A DNA stretch of 64,000 nt from Pontibacter actiniarum (GCF_003585765.1 NZ_CP021235.1:744001-808000), one strand, 5' to 3'; shown: positions 34,995-43,275, counted from the first letter of the stretch. Notes: generated by a model from the sequence alone, not told the origin. Program-made: numbers and translations.

Positions 34995-36139
34995 AGTAGC
35001 AGCGTGTCGATCCGGTGCGCCTGCACCCTCTGTTCGCACGGCGACCAGGAAAAGATGGTGAAGCGGCCGTCCTGGGAGGCAGTCAGGGCCAGGGCATCGT
35101 GCTGGTCGTGCACAAACTGCGCGGCCGAGAGGTGCCGCGTGCCCCCGATCTGGGAGGGGTGCACCGTGGCGGCCCCGCCACCGAGTACGGGTTCTGTGAT
35201 AGTGACTCGCTCGACGGGCACGCTTTTCATGGGCCGGCCAATCTTGGCGCCGAAGGCCAGGAGCTCATACCTGTCGTTGAGGATGGTGGCCCCGTCGATG
35301 GCGGTGAGCCCGGCCAGGCTATCCACCTCCCGGCGCAGCGCCGCCTGCCACGCCGGCTGGCTTTTCTCCTCCTCATCCTGCCGCATCAGGGCCGCCAACC
35401 CATCAAAAGCAGGCGTAACGGCATAGAGAATGGGGTGCACGATCGATTCTTCCCAAGTCTTGCTATCAGAAGGGACCACCAGCAGCAAGCCGCCACGGCG
35501 GTGCTCGCGCATAGACACCGCCAGCTGCACAAGCACATTAATGCCGTCGTGCCAGGAGGAGCGGGTCGTGAAGCCCAGTAGGGAAGAGAGCATGTTGGGG
35601 CAGTCGGGCATGCTGTTTTGCTCTTCGTCTATCATTTTTACCTGGTCGCCTTTCAGCACGGCAACGTTGGCGAACTTGCCGAAGCCATCGATGCGCTTGT
35701 GCTTGATTACCAGTAGCCCCGGCTCAGAAACATCCACCACAAAACACAGGCTCGGGATGCTGCGCGTCGTTCCCCACACGCATAGCTCGCCCTCCTTCAG
35801 CCAAACGCCCAGGTGGATGCCCGGGCGCTCCACACCCGGCCCCAGCTTGGTGAGCACATAGGAAGAAAAGGGCAGGTGCTGCTGAAACAGCAGGGGCTGC
35901 TCCGCCTGCTCTGGCGAAAGGAAAGCCAGCGAAATTCGCGGAGGCCTGCCTTCTTCGTGCCGCAGGCTTGCCCAGAAAGCGGTGTCCAGGATAAGCTCGA
36001 TGGTTTTCGCACGGGGGGCTTCGGCTAAGTTGGTGTCTCCCTGGTGGCGTGCTGTGGTTAGGTGCTTGTCGAAATGCGCTTCGAGTTGCTGTGCCACGGC
36101 ACGGGCGGCCTGGTAGGTTGTTTCGCGGTTTTGGGGCAT
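34991..36139 (-). CDS. Diadenylate-cyclase-like protein with N-terminal sensor-type domain
   Basis: A 382-residue cytosolic protein with two parts. The N-terminal 190 residues are probably a sensor module resembling the DACN-type domains described in Bacteroidota. The C-terminal part (about 195-365) resembles the DAC (DisA_N) domain that makes cyclic di-AMP. It has IDGATILNDR (DGA at 282-284), and GGTRHLSAAQFVHDQHDALAL, where the usual RHR is RHL (335-337), then ASQDGRFTIFSW. The DGA motif is intact but the second arginine of RHR is lost, so activity is uncertain. No phosphodiesterase or c-di-AMP target gene is adjacent. Confidence 0.72.
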   Translation of the reverse strand: MPQNRETTYQAARAVAQQLEAHFDKHLTTARHQGDTNLAEAPRAKTIELILDTAFWASLRHEEGRPPRISLAFLSPEQAEQPLLFQQHLPFSSYVLTKLGPGVERPGIHLGVWLKEGELCVWGTTRSIPSLCFVVDVSEPGLLVIKHKRIDGFGKFANVAVLKGDQVKMIDEEQNSMPDCPNMLSSLLGFTTRSSWHDGINVLVQLAVSMREHRRGGLLLVVPSDSKTWEESIVHPILYAVTPAFDGLAALMRQDEEEKSQPAWQAALRREVDSLAGLTAIDGATILNDRYELLAFGAKIGRPMKSVPVERVTITEPVLGGGAATVHPSQIGGTRHLSAAQFVHDQHDALALTASQDGRFTIFSWSPCEQRVQAHRIDTLLL

Positions 36140-36293
36140 TGTCTGTTTCTTTAGCAGCTGCTGTGTAATAAGTGTGCAGCCCGGAGCTTTACCTTCGCCG
36201 CAGCTGCGGGCGTAACATGTAACAAACGGAGAACACGCTTGTTGCCTTTTGGTTTGTCGGGCGTCCGCAACCTCCGGCGCCGGGGCATAAAAA

Positions 36294-36336
36294 AGTGGCA
36301 GGATGCCCCGTCGTCAGACGGATACATCCTGCCACT
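36294..36336. terminator. Hairpin with nested stem
   Basis: Outer arms AGTGGCAGGATG (36294-36305) and CATCCTGCCACT (36325-36336) pair perfectly, and inside them CCGTC and GACGG form a second stem. AAAAA precedes it, giving a T run on the minus strand. It lies 51 bp beyond the small lipoprotein gene start region and probably belongs to an upstream leader or to divergent transcription. Its assignment is unclear. Confidence 0.55.
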
Positions 36337-36387
36337 GTAAGTATGGTACAGCTAACATACGTATAGCTGTTATGTTTATACTTTATA

Positions 36388-36597
36388 TTACTGGTTTACT
36401 CCCGGGTCAACTGTTTCAGTTTCTGTAACCGTGTCAGTTTCAACCACCGTTCTTTCTACTTCCAGTTCAGATACTGCAGTGTCGCGGTCAATGACCATCT
36501 CGTCATCTGCAGTGGTGCCTACTTCTTCGTTACCTCCACAAGAGTAAAGGCTAAGTGATCCCATTACAATCGTACCTGCTAAGATTAGCTTTTTCAT
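36388..36597 (-). CDS. Small acidic lipoprotein (69 aa)
   Basis: A 69-residue precursor with lipobox LSLYSC (Cys20) followed by GGNEEVG and a strongly acidic, Thr/Val/Glu-rich tail (TVVETDTVTETETVDPGVNQ). After lipidation only about 50 residues remain, without a folded-domain look. No family is recognised. Similar short lipoproteins are common in Bacteroidota genomes. The hairpin at 36294-36336 lies downstream of its stop and may be its terminator. Confidence 0.65.
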   Translation of the reverse strand: MKKLILAGTIVMGSLSLYSCGGNEEVGTTADDEMVIDRDTAVSELEVERTVVETDTVTETETVDPGVNQ

Positions 36598-36744
36598 ATT
36601 TCATAGTTTTTGGTTCAACATTAAAACGCGTCTATCTCAGATAACCTAAGTATAGATAAGTGCCTTTTACTCCATCTACGAACTAAGGTTTTGAAAAGAT
36701 ATAAAATAGCCATATTTGGGCCAGAGCAAGTGATTTCCCCTGCG

Positions 36745-37200
36745 TTACGCGTCCTTATCCAGCAGCGTGATACTTGCCGAGTTCACACAGTAGCGCAGGC
36801 CTCCGGGGGCGGGGCCGTCGTTGAAGATGTGCCCCAGGTGGCTGTCGCATACATTGCACAGCACTTCCACCCGGTTCATTTTATGGCTGTCGTCGAAGGT
36901 GTATTTTATTGCTCCCTTACGGATGGGCTGCGTAAAGCTGGGCCAGCCGGAAAGGGGAGAACGGTATTTTTCGCCGGAGCCGAACAAAAGGGAGCCGCAG
37001 CACACGCAGGCGTAGCGGCCGGGCTCAAACGAGCGGCAGTAAGCGTTTTTATAGGGCCGCTCCGTGCCTTTCTGCCTGGTTACCCGGTACTGCTCTTCCG
37101 TCAGGAGCTGCTGCCACTCCTCGTCGGTTTTCTCTACCCTCCGGTCCGGTTCGGGGTTACTGTACTTGGCGAATTTTATGACGTCTATCCAGCGTAGCAT
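36745..37200 (-). CDS. msrB: Peptide-methionine (R)-S-oxide reductase
   Basis: This 151-residue enzyme reduces methionine-R-sulfoxide in proteins. The MsrB fold is complete: RYACVCCGSLLFGSGEKYRS (zinc Cys65, Cys68), PSFTQPI, VLCNVCDSHLGHIFNDGP (zinc Cys115, Cys118; His121, His124 of the active site) and the catalytic cysteine in RYCVNSASI (Cys138). The N-terminal extension of 40 residues has no signal peptide, so it acts in the cytosol. It is a single gene, divergent from the 2-hydroxyacid dehydrogenase, with a short shared promoter region. Confidence 0.93.
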   Translation of the reverse strand: MLRWIDVIKFAKYSNPEPDRRVEKTDEEWQQLLTEEQYRVTRQKGTERPYKNAYCRSFEPGRYACVCCGSLLFGSGEKYRSPLSGWPSFTQPIRKGAIKYTFDDSHKMNRVEVLCNVCDSHLGHIFNDGPAPGGLRYCVNSASITLLDKDA

Positions 37201-37268
37201 GCGGGGCCTGTTGTGTGGTTACTGCTGAGAAAACGCACCGATAACTGAGAGGGTTCATCGGCAAAGGC

Positions 37269-37276
37269 TATCTTTG
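37269..37276 (+). promoter_or_regulatory. Promoter -7 box of the 2-hydroxyacid dehydrogenase gene
   Basis: TATCTTTG matches TAnnTTTG and lies 30 bp upstream of ATG 37307, which supports that start over an upstream in-frame one at 37274. No TTG is visible 19-21 bp further upstream. Confidence 0.5.
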
Positions 37277-37306
37277 TTCATCATCAATATCAAACATCGA
37301 CCTTAC

Positions 37307-38236
37307 ATGTCCATCATAATAGTAAGTAAAGGCAAAGAGTTGGAGCCGTGGGTCGAGGCGCTGAAAGAAAAGCGCCCCGACCTGGATCTGAGAATTCACC
37401 CCGACACCGGAAACCACCAGGACGTGGCCTTTGCCCTGGCCTGGAACCACCCGATCGGTGCTTTTCAGGAGTACCCGAACCTGAAGTGCATCTCCTCCAT
37501 GGGAGCTGGGGTAGACCACATCCTGAAAGACCCGAACATACCGGAGCAGGTAACGGTTACCAGGATCATAGACGAAAACCTGACGCAGGACATGGGCGAG
37601 TTTGTGGCGGCGCAGGTGCTGAGCTACACCCGCACGCTGCAGGAGTACAAGGCGCAGCAGGCGGAGCAAACCTGGCAGCCACTGCCTTACAAGCGGGCGA
37701 AGGAGGTGCGCGTGGGCGTTATGGGCCTGGGCAAACTGGGGGCACACGTGGCCAAGGTGCTCACCGCGCTCGGCTTCCAGGTAAGCGGCTGGGCGAAGTC
37801 GGAGAAGAAGCTGGACGAGGTAGCGGTATACACCGGTCAGGAGGCATTTGATGGCTTTCTGGCAGAGGCGGAGGTGCTGGTGTGCCTGCTGCCGCTCACC
37901 GAGGAAACGAAGGGCATACTGAACAAGGACACGTTAGCCAAACTGCCGCAGGGCGCCTATGTTATCAACGTGGCACGGGGCGAGCATGTGGTGGAAGAGG
38001 ACCTGTTGGAGATGCTGGACAAAGGGCACCTTTCCGGTGCCGCCCTGGATGTGTTTGAGCAGGAGCCGCTGCCGCAGGGGCACCCTTTCTGGAAGCACCC
38101 CAGGGTGTTTGTGACGCCGCACATGGCCAGCAAGACAGACCCCGCCTCGGTAGTGCCGCAGGTGCTAGAAAACTACGACAGGCTGAAGAGCGGGAAACCG
38201 CTGCAGAACATTGTTTCATCACAAAAGGGATACTAA
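37307..38236 (+). CDS. 2-hydroxyacid dehydrogenase (GhrA-like)
   Basis: A 309-residue NAD(P)-dependent D-2-hydroxyacid dehydrogenase, similar to glyoxylate/hydroxypyruvate reductase A. The Rossmann motif is VGVMGLGKLGAHVAKVL, preceded by the substrate-binding segment SSMGAGVDHIL (Arg/Gly loop). The catalytic Arg-Glu-His set is visible in INVARGEHVVEEDLL (Arg), GAALDVFEQEPLP (Glu) and VFVTPHMAS (His). The start is chosen from the promoter box and the MSIIIVSKG N-terminus. It directly precedes the VOC protein gene with a 1-bp gap, so they form an operon; no pathway can be named. Confidence 0.88.
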   Translation: MSIIIVSKGKELEPWVEALKEKRPDLDLRIHPDTGNHQDVAFALAWNHPIGAFQEYPNLKCISSMGAGVDHILKDPNIPEQVTVTRIIDENLTQDMGEFVAAQVLSYTRTLQEYKAQQAEQTWQPLPYKRAKEVRVGVMGLGKLGAHVAKVLTALGFQVSGWAKSEKKLDEVAVYTGQEAFDGFLAEAEVLVCLLPLTEETKGILNKDTLAKLPQGAYVINVARGEHVVEEDLLEMLDKGHLSGAALDVFEQEPLPQGHPFWKHPRVFVTPHMASKTDPASVVPQVLENYDRLKSGKPLQNIVSSQKGY

Positions 38237-38237
38237 C

Positions 38238-38651
38238 ATGAACGCATTTCATTACGCTTTTAAGGTAAAGGACATTGCCTCTACCCGCAGGTTTTATGTG
38301 GATATACTGGGCTGCGCCGAAGGCAGGAGCACCGAGCACTGGATCGACTTTGACTTCTTCGGTAACCAGCTGTCGGCGCACGTGAGCGCTGATATTCCTG
38401 CGCTTGACTATTGCGGTAAAGTAGACGGCATTAGTGTGCCGGTGCCGCACTTTGGCTGTATCCTCAAGTATGGGGAGTTTACCGAGCTTCAGGCGCGGCT
38501 GGCAAAGCATGATATCAAGTTTGTGGTGAAGCCTTACACCCGCTACGAAGGAAAGACAGGGGAGCAGCTCACGATGTTCTTTCTGGACCTGAGCGGCAAC
38601 CCGCTGGAGTTTAAAGCCTTTAAAAATGAGGCGGAGGTGTTTGCCTCCTGA
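38238..38651 (+). CDS. VOC superfamily protein (glyoxalase/dioxygenase fold)
   Basis: A 137-residue protein with two beta-alpha-beta-beta-beta modules of the vicinal oxygen chelate fold. It begins NAFHYAFKVKDIASTRRFYV (first module, His in FHYAF) and continues to GEQLTMFFLDLSGNPLEFKAF, where the Glu of LEFK is a typical metal ligand. The ATG at 38238 is just 1 bp after the dehydrogenase stop. VOC proteins include glyoxalases, extradiol dioxygenases and resistance proteins; nothing here chooses between them. A terminator follows. Confidence 0.85.
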   Translation: MNAFHYAFKVKDIASTRRFYVDILGCAEGRSTEHWIDFDFFGNQLSAHVSADIPALDYCGKVDGISVPVPHFGCILKYGEFTELQARLAKHDIKFVVKPYTRYEGKTGEQLTMFFLDLSGNPLEFKAFKNEAEVFAS

Positions 38652-38676
38652 TGCGGCGCAATTCTTAGGAATACAC

Positions 38677-38710
38677 CAGCCTCCATGCTCGAAGCGAAGT
38701 ATGGAGGCTG
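38677..38710 (+). terminator. Terminator of the dehydrogenase-VOC operon
   Basis: CAGCCTCCAT (38677-38686) pairs with ATGGAGGCTG (38701-38710), loop of 14 bases, followed by TTTGTTTTAA. The stem begins 26 bp after the VOC stop codon. Confidence 0.75.
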
Positions 38711-39045
38711 TTTGTTTTAATGGGTGATCCATTCTCCTTTTCCTGCAACAGCCTGACGACGCTGCTTGACCTACCAAAGCAGGAAAGAGGATTCAGATTT
38801 TGCCAGCCTTGGCTACCAGACCTGATTTTAGTCCTTGGGTTGAGCGCCTCGAGAGGTTCCGGTGACGAGCGCTAACGAGGCAGGACGAGCCCTCGCGGGC
38901 ATGAGCGCTCCAAGGCATGAGGTGAAACGATAGGTGCGTGGGAGCTACAGGATGAACGGAAGCTAGAAAGGATAGCTAGGTTGAGGTTGTAGAAAGTAAT
39001 GGCTATGCAAGTATACCTGTAGCAAGTATAGCCAAGGCAGTTGGA

Positions 39046-39066
39046 GGCACAAGCGGACGCTTGCGC
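39046..39066. repeat. REP-like hairpin, copy 1
   Basis: GGCACAAGCG and CGCTTGCGCC pair except for one A/C position. The second copy (39142-39165) has the same mismatch but a changed stem base pair set, so both derive from one family. The sequence is of the kind seen in Bacteroidota intergenic repeats. Confidence 0.6.
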
Positions 39067-39098
39067 CAGGGAGGTTGTTAGCGGAGGCCAAAAAGTAT

Positions 39099-39131
39099 GG
39101 CTTTTCAAGCCAGTTGAGTTACAAACTCAAC
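39099..39131. repeat. Two short hairpins between the REP-like copies
   Basis: GGCTT-TTC-AAGCC (39099-39111) and GTTGAGTT-ACA-AACTCAAC (39113-39131) are perfect short stems, lying between the two REP-like copies. Confidence 0.5.
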
Positions 39132-39141
39132 ATCATAGTAA

Positions 39142-39165
39142 GGCACAAGTCTGAAGACTTGCGCC
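39142..39165. repeat. REP-like hairpin, copy 2
   Basis: GGCACAAGTC-TGAA-GACTTGCGCC repeats copy 1 with compensated changes (TC/GA in place of CG/CG) near the loop. Base pairing is kept while sequence differs, which argues that the hairpin itself is preserved. Confidence 0.6.
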
Positions 39166-39196
39166 AGCAGGGGCCAGGGGAGCAGTGGATTCCTGT

Positions 39197-40594
39197 CTAC
39201 TTAAAGCGAACAGTAACCCTGACTTCCTTGGCAACCAGCTGTCCGTCTTGGGTAGCGGGCTTCCAGCGCGGCCCTTCCTGAATGAGGCGCTGCGCCTCGG
39301 CATCGCAGGCGGGGCAGAGGCCTTTAACGACGCGCAACTGCTGCGGCTTACCGTCGGTACCAACCGTGAATGCGATAATTACTTTCCCCTGCTCCGGTAC
39401 CTCCCGGCTGCTTTCCTGCAGGTACTTTTTATACTTGCGCCTGCCCACCGTGGGGTGGGCCGGAGTTGCTGCCGGTGCGGGCTCGGCCACTCCGTAAGCG
39501 GTTACCACTACTTCGCTTAGAGCCAGTTTGTCCGGGGAGAGGGAGATGGTGGCCGCGGTGTCGTTTTTAGCCAAGACTTTCTCCGCCGTTTCGTACCCGA
39601 TGTAGGAGAAAAGCAGCGTTTGCTCCTGCTCCGGCACTGCCAGGGTATACCTGCCGTCCGCATCTGTTAAGGTGGCAGCCGGCGTTCCTTTCGATAAGAC
39701 CACTACGCCCGGCAGCGGCTCCCCCTCCGGCGAGAGCACCTGCCCGCTAACCTGCTTTTGGTCTGCGGCCGTGGCAGCTGCTTTTAAAGAGCTGAAGCCC
39801 CGGATGGTGATGCCTTTCGTTTTGCCAGCCAGGGCCTTGCCTGCATTCACAGGCTCGGGAGCCAGCGCCATGGTAGCGGCCTCTTCTTTCAGCAGAGAGG
39901 CATTGGACGAGTCAAACGGCACAGGTGTGCTTTCGACCGCATCATCAATGCCTGCCAAAAAACTACGATCCGGTGGCGTTTCTTCTGCAAACTTCTGAAT
40001 ATCCTCCACCAACACGTCACATACAATTTCCCCTTCCGCTATCGCCTCTTGGGCAGGTACTTGCTCCTTATCCCGCTTTACCACCGGGGGAGCATACGTT
40101 TCAACCTGCGTAATTGCTGCTCTACTTGCCGCCGGAGTTTCAGCTGTGCCCGGAGTATCGGGTGCAGTAGCTGCTGCGGGTGGGGAGAGGTCAAGTAGTG
40201 GCGCTTCGGCAGGCTTTACTACAGCTCCTACGGTTGCTAGCTCCTGTGCCGGCTGTTGCTCCCGGTAATTGTAGTAGATGACGAGTACAGCCGAGGCCAG
40301 AAGTACAAGTACGGCCGCAGCTGCCTGCCAGAAAACAGGGTCGGGCTTCTTCTTGCCCTGCTCTACCTTGGTTTTTATACTTCTGTTGATATCCGTTACA
40401 GCGGCTTTGGTTTGCTCGGCCTCTGAAAGCGCCATGCCTTCCAGCACATCGGCACACAGCTCACAGCCCAACAGGTGCCGCTCCAACTGGTGGTGCAGGG
40501 CAGGGGGCAGGTCGCCCTGCTGGTACTGCCGCAGCAGCGCCAGCGAAGGGTGTTCGCCTTCTGGCCAAAGTATGTGGTGCTTATCGTGGTGCAT
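39197..40594 (-). CDS. Anti-sigma factor fused to CarboxypepD_reg and TonB C-terminal domains
   Basis: A 465-residue inner-membrane protein with a modular build. Residues 20-50 form a zinc anti-sigma motif (LERHLLGCELCADV, H-x3-C-x2-C). The membrane helix is at about 86-108. A proline/alanine-rich periplasmic linker runs to about 265. A CarboxypepD_reg-like domain follows (about 275-355; SGQVLSPEGEPLPGVVVLS ... SYIGYETAEKVL), with LSEVVVTAYG as in TonB receptors. A TonB C-terminal domain is at about 375-465 (VPEQGKVIIAFTVGTDGKPQ). The paired sigma factor gene overlaps its start by 14 bp. The shared segment KGITIRG also occurs in the divergent vWA protein. Confidence 0.85.
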   Translation of the reverse strand: MHHDKHHILWPEGEHPSLALLRQYQQGDLPPALHHQLERHLLGCELCADVLEGMALSEAEQTKAAVTDINRSIKTKVEQGKKKPDPVFWQAAAAVLVLLASAVLVIYYNYREQQPAQELATVGAVVKPAEAPLLDLSPPAAATAPDTPGTAETPAASRAAITQVETYAPPVVKRDKEQVPAQEAIAEGEIVCDVLVEDIQKFAEETPPDRSFLAGIDDAVESTPVPFDSSNASLLKEEAATMALAPEPVNAGKALAGKTKGITIRGFSSLKAAATAADQKQVSGQVLSPEGEPLPGVVVLSKGTPAATLTDADGRYTLAVPEQEQTLLFSYIGYETAEKVLAKNDTAATISLSPDKLALSEVVVTAYGVAEPAPAATPAHPTVGRRKYKKYLQESSREVPEQGKVIIAFTVGTDGKPQQLRVVKGLCPACDAEAQRLIQEGPRWKPATQDGQLVAKEVRVTVRFK

Positions 40595-41180
40595 GGTGCT
40601 TCTCCATGTAAATTTTCAGGTTCCGTTTGCCGTTCTGGATGTAGCTTTTCACTTTGCTCAGCTCATGCCCGGTCAGGTCGGCAATCTCTTTATAGCTTTT
40701 CTGCTGCAGGTAAAACAGCTCTACGCAAGTATACTGCGCTGGGGGCAGCTGTTGCAGGGCCTGTTGCAAAAGCTGCTCCGTTTCCTCGCGCTGCTCCGCC
40801 TCTGAAAGATGCAGCGGCTCCTGGTTTTCCACAAACAGGGCCGAAGTTTCATCCAGGCCTGTGCCGGGCTGCCCTTTCTTTGCCCGCAACTGCATGAGAC
40901 AGTGGTTTTTGGCGGTGGCGTAGAGCCAGCTTTTAAAGTTGCTTACCTCGTGCTGCAGCAGCGCGGTGGCCAGGTGCTCAAACAGGTGCATGGTGGCGTC
41001 CTTGCTTTCCTCCTCCTCGCGCAGGTACTTCAGGCACACCAGGTACACCATCTCCGAGTGCCGCTGGAAGAGCTCGCCCAGGTGCTCCAGCTCACCCGTC
41101 TGCCGGTACAGGCGCAGCAACTCCGCATCAGAGGGAGGCGGCTTGGCATTGGTGAAAAGCTTGAGGAAGAAGGGCAGCAT
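40581..41180 (-). CDS. ECF-type RNA polymerase sigma factor
   Basis: A 199-residue sigma-70 family factor. Region 2 is at about 35-105, including MVYLVCLKYL and HEVSNFKSWLYATAKNHCLMQLR. Region 4 is at about 135-190 (ALQQLPPAQYTCVELFYLQQ, SYKEIADLTGHELSKVKSYI, then the helix end NGKRNLKIYME). It overlaps the anti-sigma gene by 14 bp, so both are translated together and activity is presumably held by the zinc anti-sigma domain. The divergent vWA gene starts about 100 bp away and may be its target. The signal is unknown. Confidence 0.9.
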   Translation of the reverse strand: MLPFFLKLFTNAKPPPSDAELLRLYRQTGELEHLGELFQRHSEMVYLVCLKYLREEEESKDATMHLFEHLATALLQHEVSNFKSWLYATAKNHCLMQLRAKKGQPGTGLDETSALFVENQEPLHLSEAEQREETEQLLQQALQQLPPAQYTCVELFYLQQKSYKEIADLTGHELSKVKSYIQNGKRNLKIYMEKHHAPR

Positions 41181-41278
41181 CTGAAGTATACTTTCCCTAA
41201 AGAAAGTAAATTTTTTTCAGATAGAGTTATGGAATAGCTGTGGCGGCTGCATCCTATAGGAAACAAAAGCACAAAACC

Positions 41279-43144
41279 ATGGAAAAACACCTCTACACAT
41301 TGCTGCTCGCCCTGCTGATGCTGGGGCTGCAGGCACAGGCGCAGACACTTCAGGTGACCGGCACCGTAACCGACGCCGCCAATGGCGCTGCCCTGCCCGG
41401 CGTAACGGTAACCGGGAAAGGGACACAAGCCGGCACCGTAACCGACCAGTACGGGAAGTATACCCTGCGGGTGCAAAGCGAAAAAACCGTACTTGTTTTC
41501 GGGTTCATCGGCTACATTACCCAGGAAGTAAAGGTGGGGAAGAAGCGTGTGGTGGATGTACAGCTCCAGGCGGACACGCAGGCACTGGAAGAAGTGGTGG
41601 TGACAGCTCACGGAAGGCCTAAGGGTATCACCATCCGTGGTGTGGCAACAAGTGCTGTTGTCTCTGCGCCACAGCAGTATTCTTCTGGCTACATGGCCTA
41701 CGACCAGGCGGCGCTGCACAACACCGAGAACTACGATTATCTGAAAGAGAGTACCTTTCAGGACGCTAAAGAGTCGCCGCTTTCTACTTTCTCCATCGAT
41801 GTGGACCGCGCCTCCTACAGCAACGTGCGCCGCTTTCTGAACAACGGGCAGAAGCCCCCGGTAGACGCCGTGCGCATCGAGGAGATGGTGAACTACTTTA
41901 CCTATGACTATCCGCAGCCGAAAGGGGAGGAGCCGTTTGCTGTGTACACCGAGCTCTCCGCCTGCCCCTGGAATAAAGAAAACCAGTTGCTGCACATTGG
42001 CCTGCAGGGCAAGGACATCCCGACCGATAACCTGCCGCCATCCAACCTGGTGTTCCTGCTGGATGTGTCGGGCTCTATGGCGACGCCCAACAAACTACCG
42101 CTGCTGAAGGTTGGCTTAAACCTGCTGGTAAGCCAGCTGCGCCCGCAGGACAAGGTGGCCATTGTGGTGTATGCCGGTGCCGCCGGTTTGGCGCTTCCGG
42201 CCACCTCCGGGGATCAGAAAGAGAAAATAGCGCAGGCACTGGGGCAGTTGGAGGCGGGCGGCTCCACTGCGGGCGGTGCAGGTATAAGGCTGGCCTACCA
42301 GGTGGCGCAGGAGCAGTTTATGGAAGGCGGCAACAACCGCGTTATCCTGGCGACAGACGGGGACTTTAACGTGGGCGTGAGCAGCGACGGCGAGTTGGCC
42401 CGCCTGATCGAAGAAAAGCGCGAGACGGGCATAGCCCTGACCGTGCTGGGCGTTGGGACAGGCAACCTGAAGGACTCGCGCATGGAGCAGCTGGCCGATA
42501 AAGGCAATGGCAACTACGCCTATATTGATAACATCCTGGAGGCAAAGAAAGTGTTTGTGAACGAGTTCGGCGGCACGCTCTTTACCATTGCCAAAGACGT
42601 GAAGCTGCAGCTGGAGTTTAACCCGGCCAAGGTAAAGTCTTACCGGCTGATCGGCTACGAAAACCGCACGCTGCAAAGCAAAGACTTTAACGACGATAAG
42701 AAAGATGCCGGAGAGCTGGGAGCAGGGCATACGGTAACGGCGCTTTATGAGATTGTGCCGGCGGGTGCCAAAGGCGGCAGTGCCGGTTCTGTGGATGAGC
42801 TCAGGTACCAGGAGTCAAAGCTGCGTGCAAAGGCCGCTGCCACAAACGAAATCCTGACGCTGAAGCTGCGCTACAAGGAGCCGGGCGGCAGTAAGAGCAA
42901 GCTTCTCTCCACCACGGTGTCCGGGGCGGCAACCGAGGTGAGCCAGGCATCTGATAACCTTCGGTTTGCAGGGGCTGTGGCAGCCTTTGGCATGTTGCTC
43001 CGCGATTCAGCGTTTAAAGGCACGGCCACGTATGCGCAGGTGCTGGCGCTGGCGCAGAGCGCACTTGGCAAGGATGCAGAAGGCTACCGTGCAGAGTTTG
43101 TGCGGCTTGTCGAGTCGAGGGCCCTGCTGAGCGACAGGCGGTAA
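41279..43144 (+). CDS. CarboxypepD_reg + von Willebrand factor A domain protein (YfbK-like, DUF3520)
   Basis: A 621-residue exported protein. Signal peptide (about 1-21, LQAQAQ), CarboxypepD_reg domain (about 23-100), a linker with RPKGITIRG, and a YfbK-like N-terminal part (SPLSTFSIDVDRASYSNVRR ... YPQPKGEEPFAVYTE). The vWA domain has a MIDAS, LDVSGSMATPNKL (about 263-275), with ILATDGDFN and GTG later. A DUF3520-like C-terminal domain follows (FTIAKDVKLQLEFNPAKV ... ETNEILTLKLRYKEP region). The start at 41279 is chosen for the signal peptide. It is divergent from the ECF sigma/anti-sigma pair, hinting at shared control. It may act in envelope quality control; this is inference. Confidence 0.85.
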   Translation: MEKHLYTLLLALLMLGLQAQAQTLQVTGTVTDAANGAALPGVTVTGKGTQAGTVTDQYGKYTLRVQSEKTVLVFGFIGYITQEVKVGKKRVVDVQLQADTQALEEVVVTAHGRPKGITIRGVATSAVVSAPQQYSSGYMAYDQAALHNTENYDYLKESTFQDAKESPLSTFSIDVDRASYSNVRRFLNNGQKPPVDAVRIEEMVNYFTYDYPQPKGEEPFAVYTELSACPWNKENQLLHIGLQGKDIPTDNLPPSNLVFLLDVSGSMATPNKLPLLKVGLNLLVSQLRPQDKVAIVVYAGAAGLALPATSGDQKEKIAQALGQLEAGGSTAGGAGIRLAYQVAQEQFMEGGNNRVILATDGDFNVGVSSDGELARLIEEKRETGIALTVLGVGTGNLKDSRMEQLADKGNGNYAYIDNILEAKKVFVNEFGGTLFTIAKDVKLQLEFNPAKVKSYRLIGYENRTLQSKDFNDDKKDAGELGAGHTVTALYEIVPAGAKGGSAGSVDELRYQESKLRAKAAATNEILTLKLRYKEPGGSKSKLLSTTVSGAATEVSQASDNLRFAGAVAAFGMLLRDSAFKGTATYAQVLALAQSALGKDAEGYRAEFVRLVESRALLSDRR

Positions 43145-43163
43145 CCTTGCCATACTTTAAAAA

Positions 43164-43201
43164 CAGCGAGAGCCGCTCCTGCATTGGAGCGGCTCTCGCT
43201 G
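43164..43201. terminator. Bidirectional terminator between vWA and selO genes
   Basis: Perfect 16-bp arms (43164-43179 and 43186-43201) with a 6-base loop lie 19 bp after the vWA stop and 75 bp before the end of the convergent selO gene. AAAA precedes it, but a strong U tract is missing on the plus strand. Confidence 0.7.
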
Positions 43202-43275
43202 CTAAATCATACTTTGGCACGGGCATTTAACAAGTACAGCATGGCGCTGCAGGAGCAGAAGCCGTCTGCATCAGG

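Larger units (their letters stand above)
38652..39196. other. Intergenic region rich in palindromes
   Basis: A 545-bp non-coding stretch. After the terminator (38677-38710) lies a cluster of hairpins between 39001 and 39170 (see the repeat entries). The central part has no credible ORF; the only long frame, on the minus strand, has a composition unlike a protein. Confidence 0.5.

Noticed and set aside
38872..39108. 78-codon minus-strand frame in the intergenic repeat cluster
   Set aside because: Its composition (Ser, Cys, Ala runs) comes from the palindromic repeat DNA and it has no recognisable protein feature.
39001..39165. tRNA or other known RNA gene
   Set aside because: The hairpins do not form a cloverleaf and lack tRNA consensus bases.
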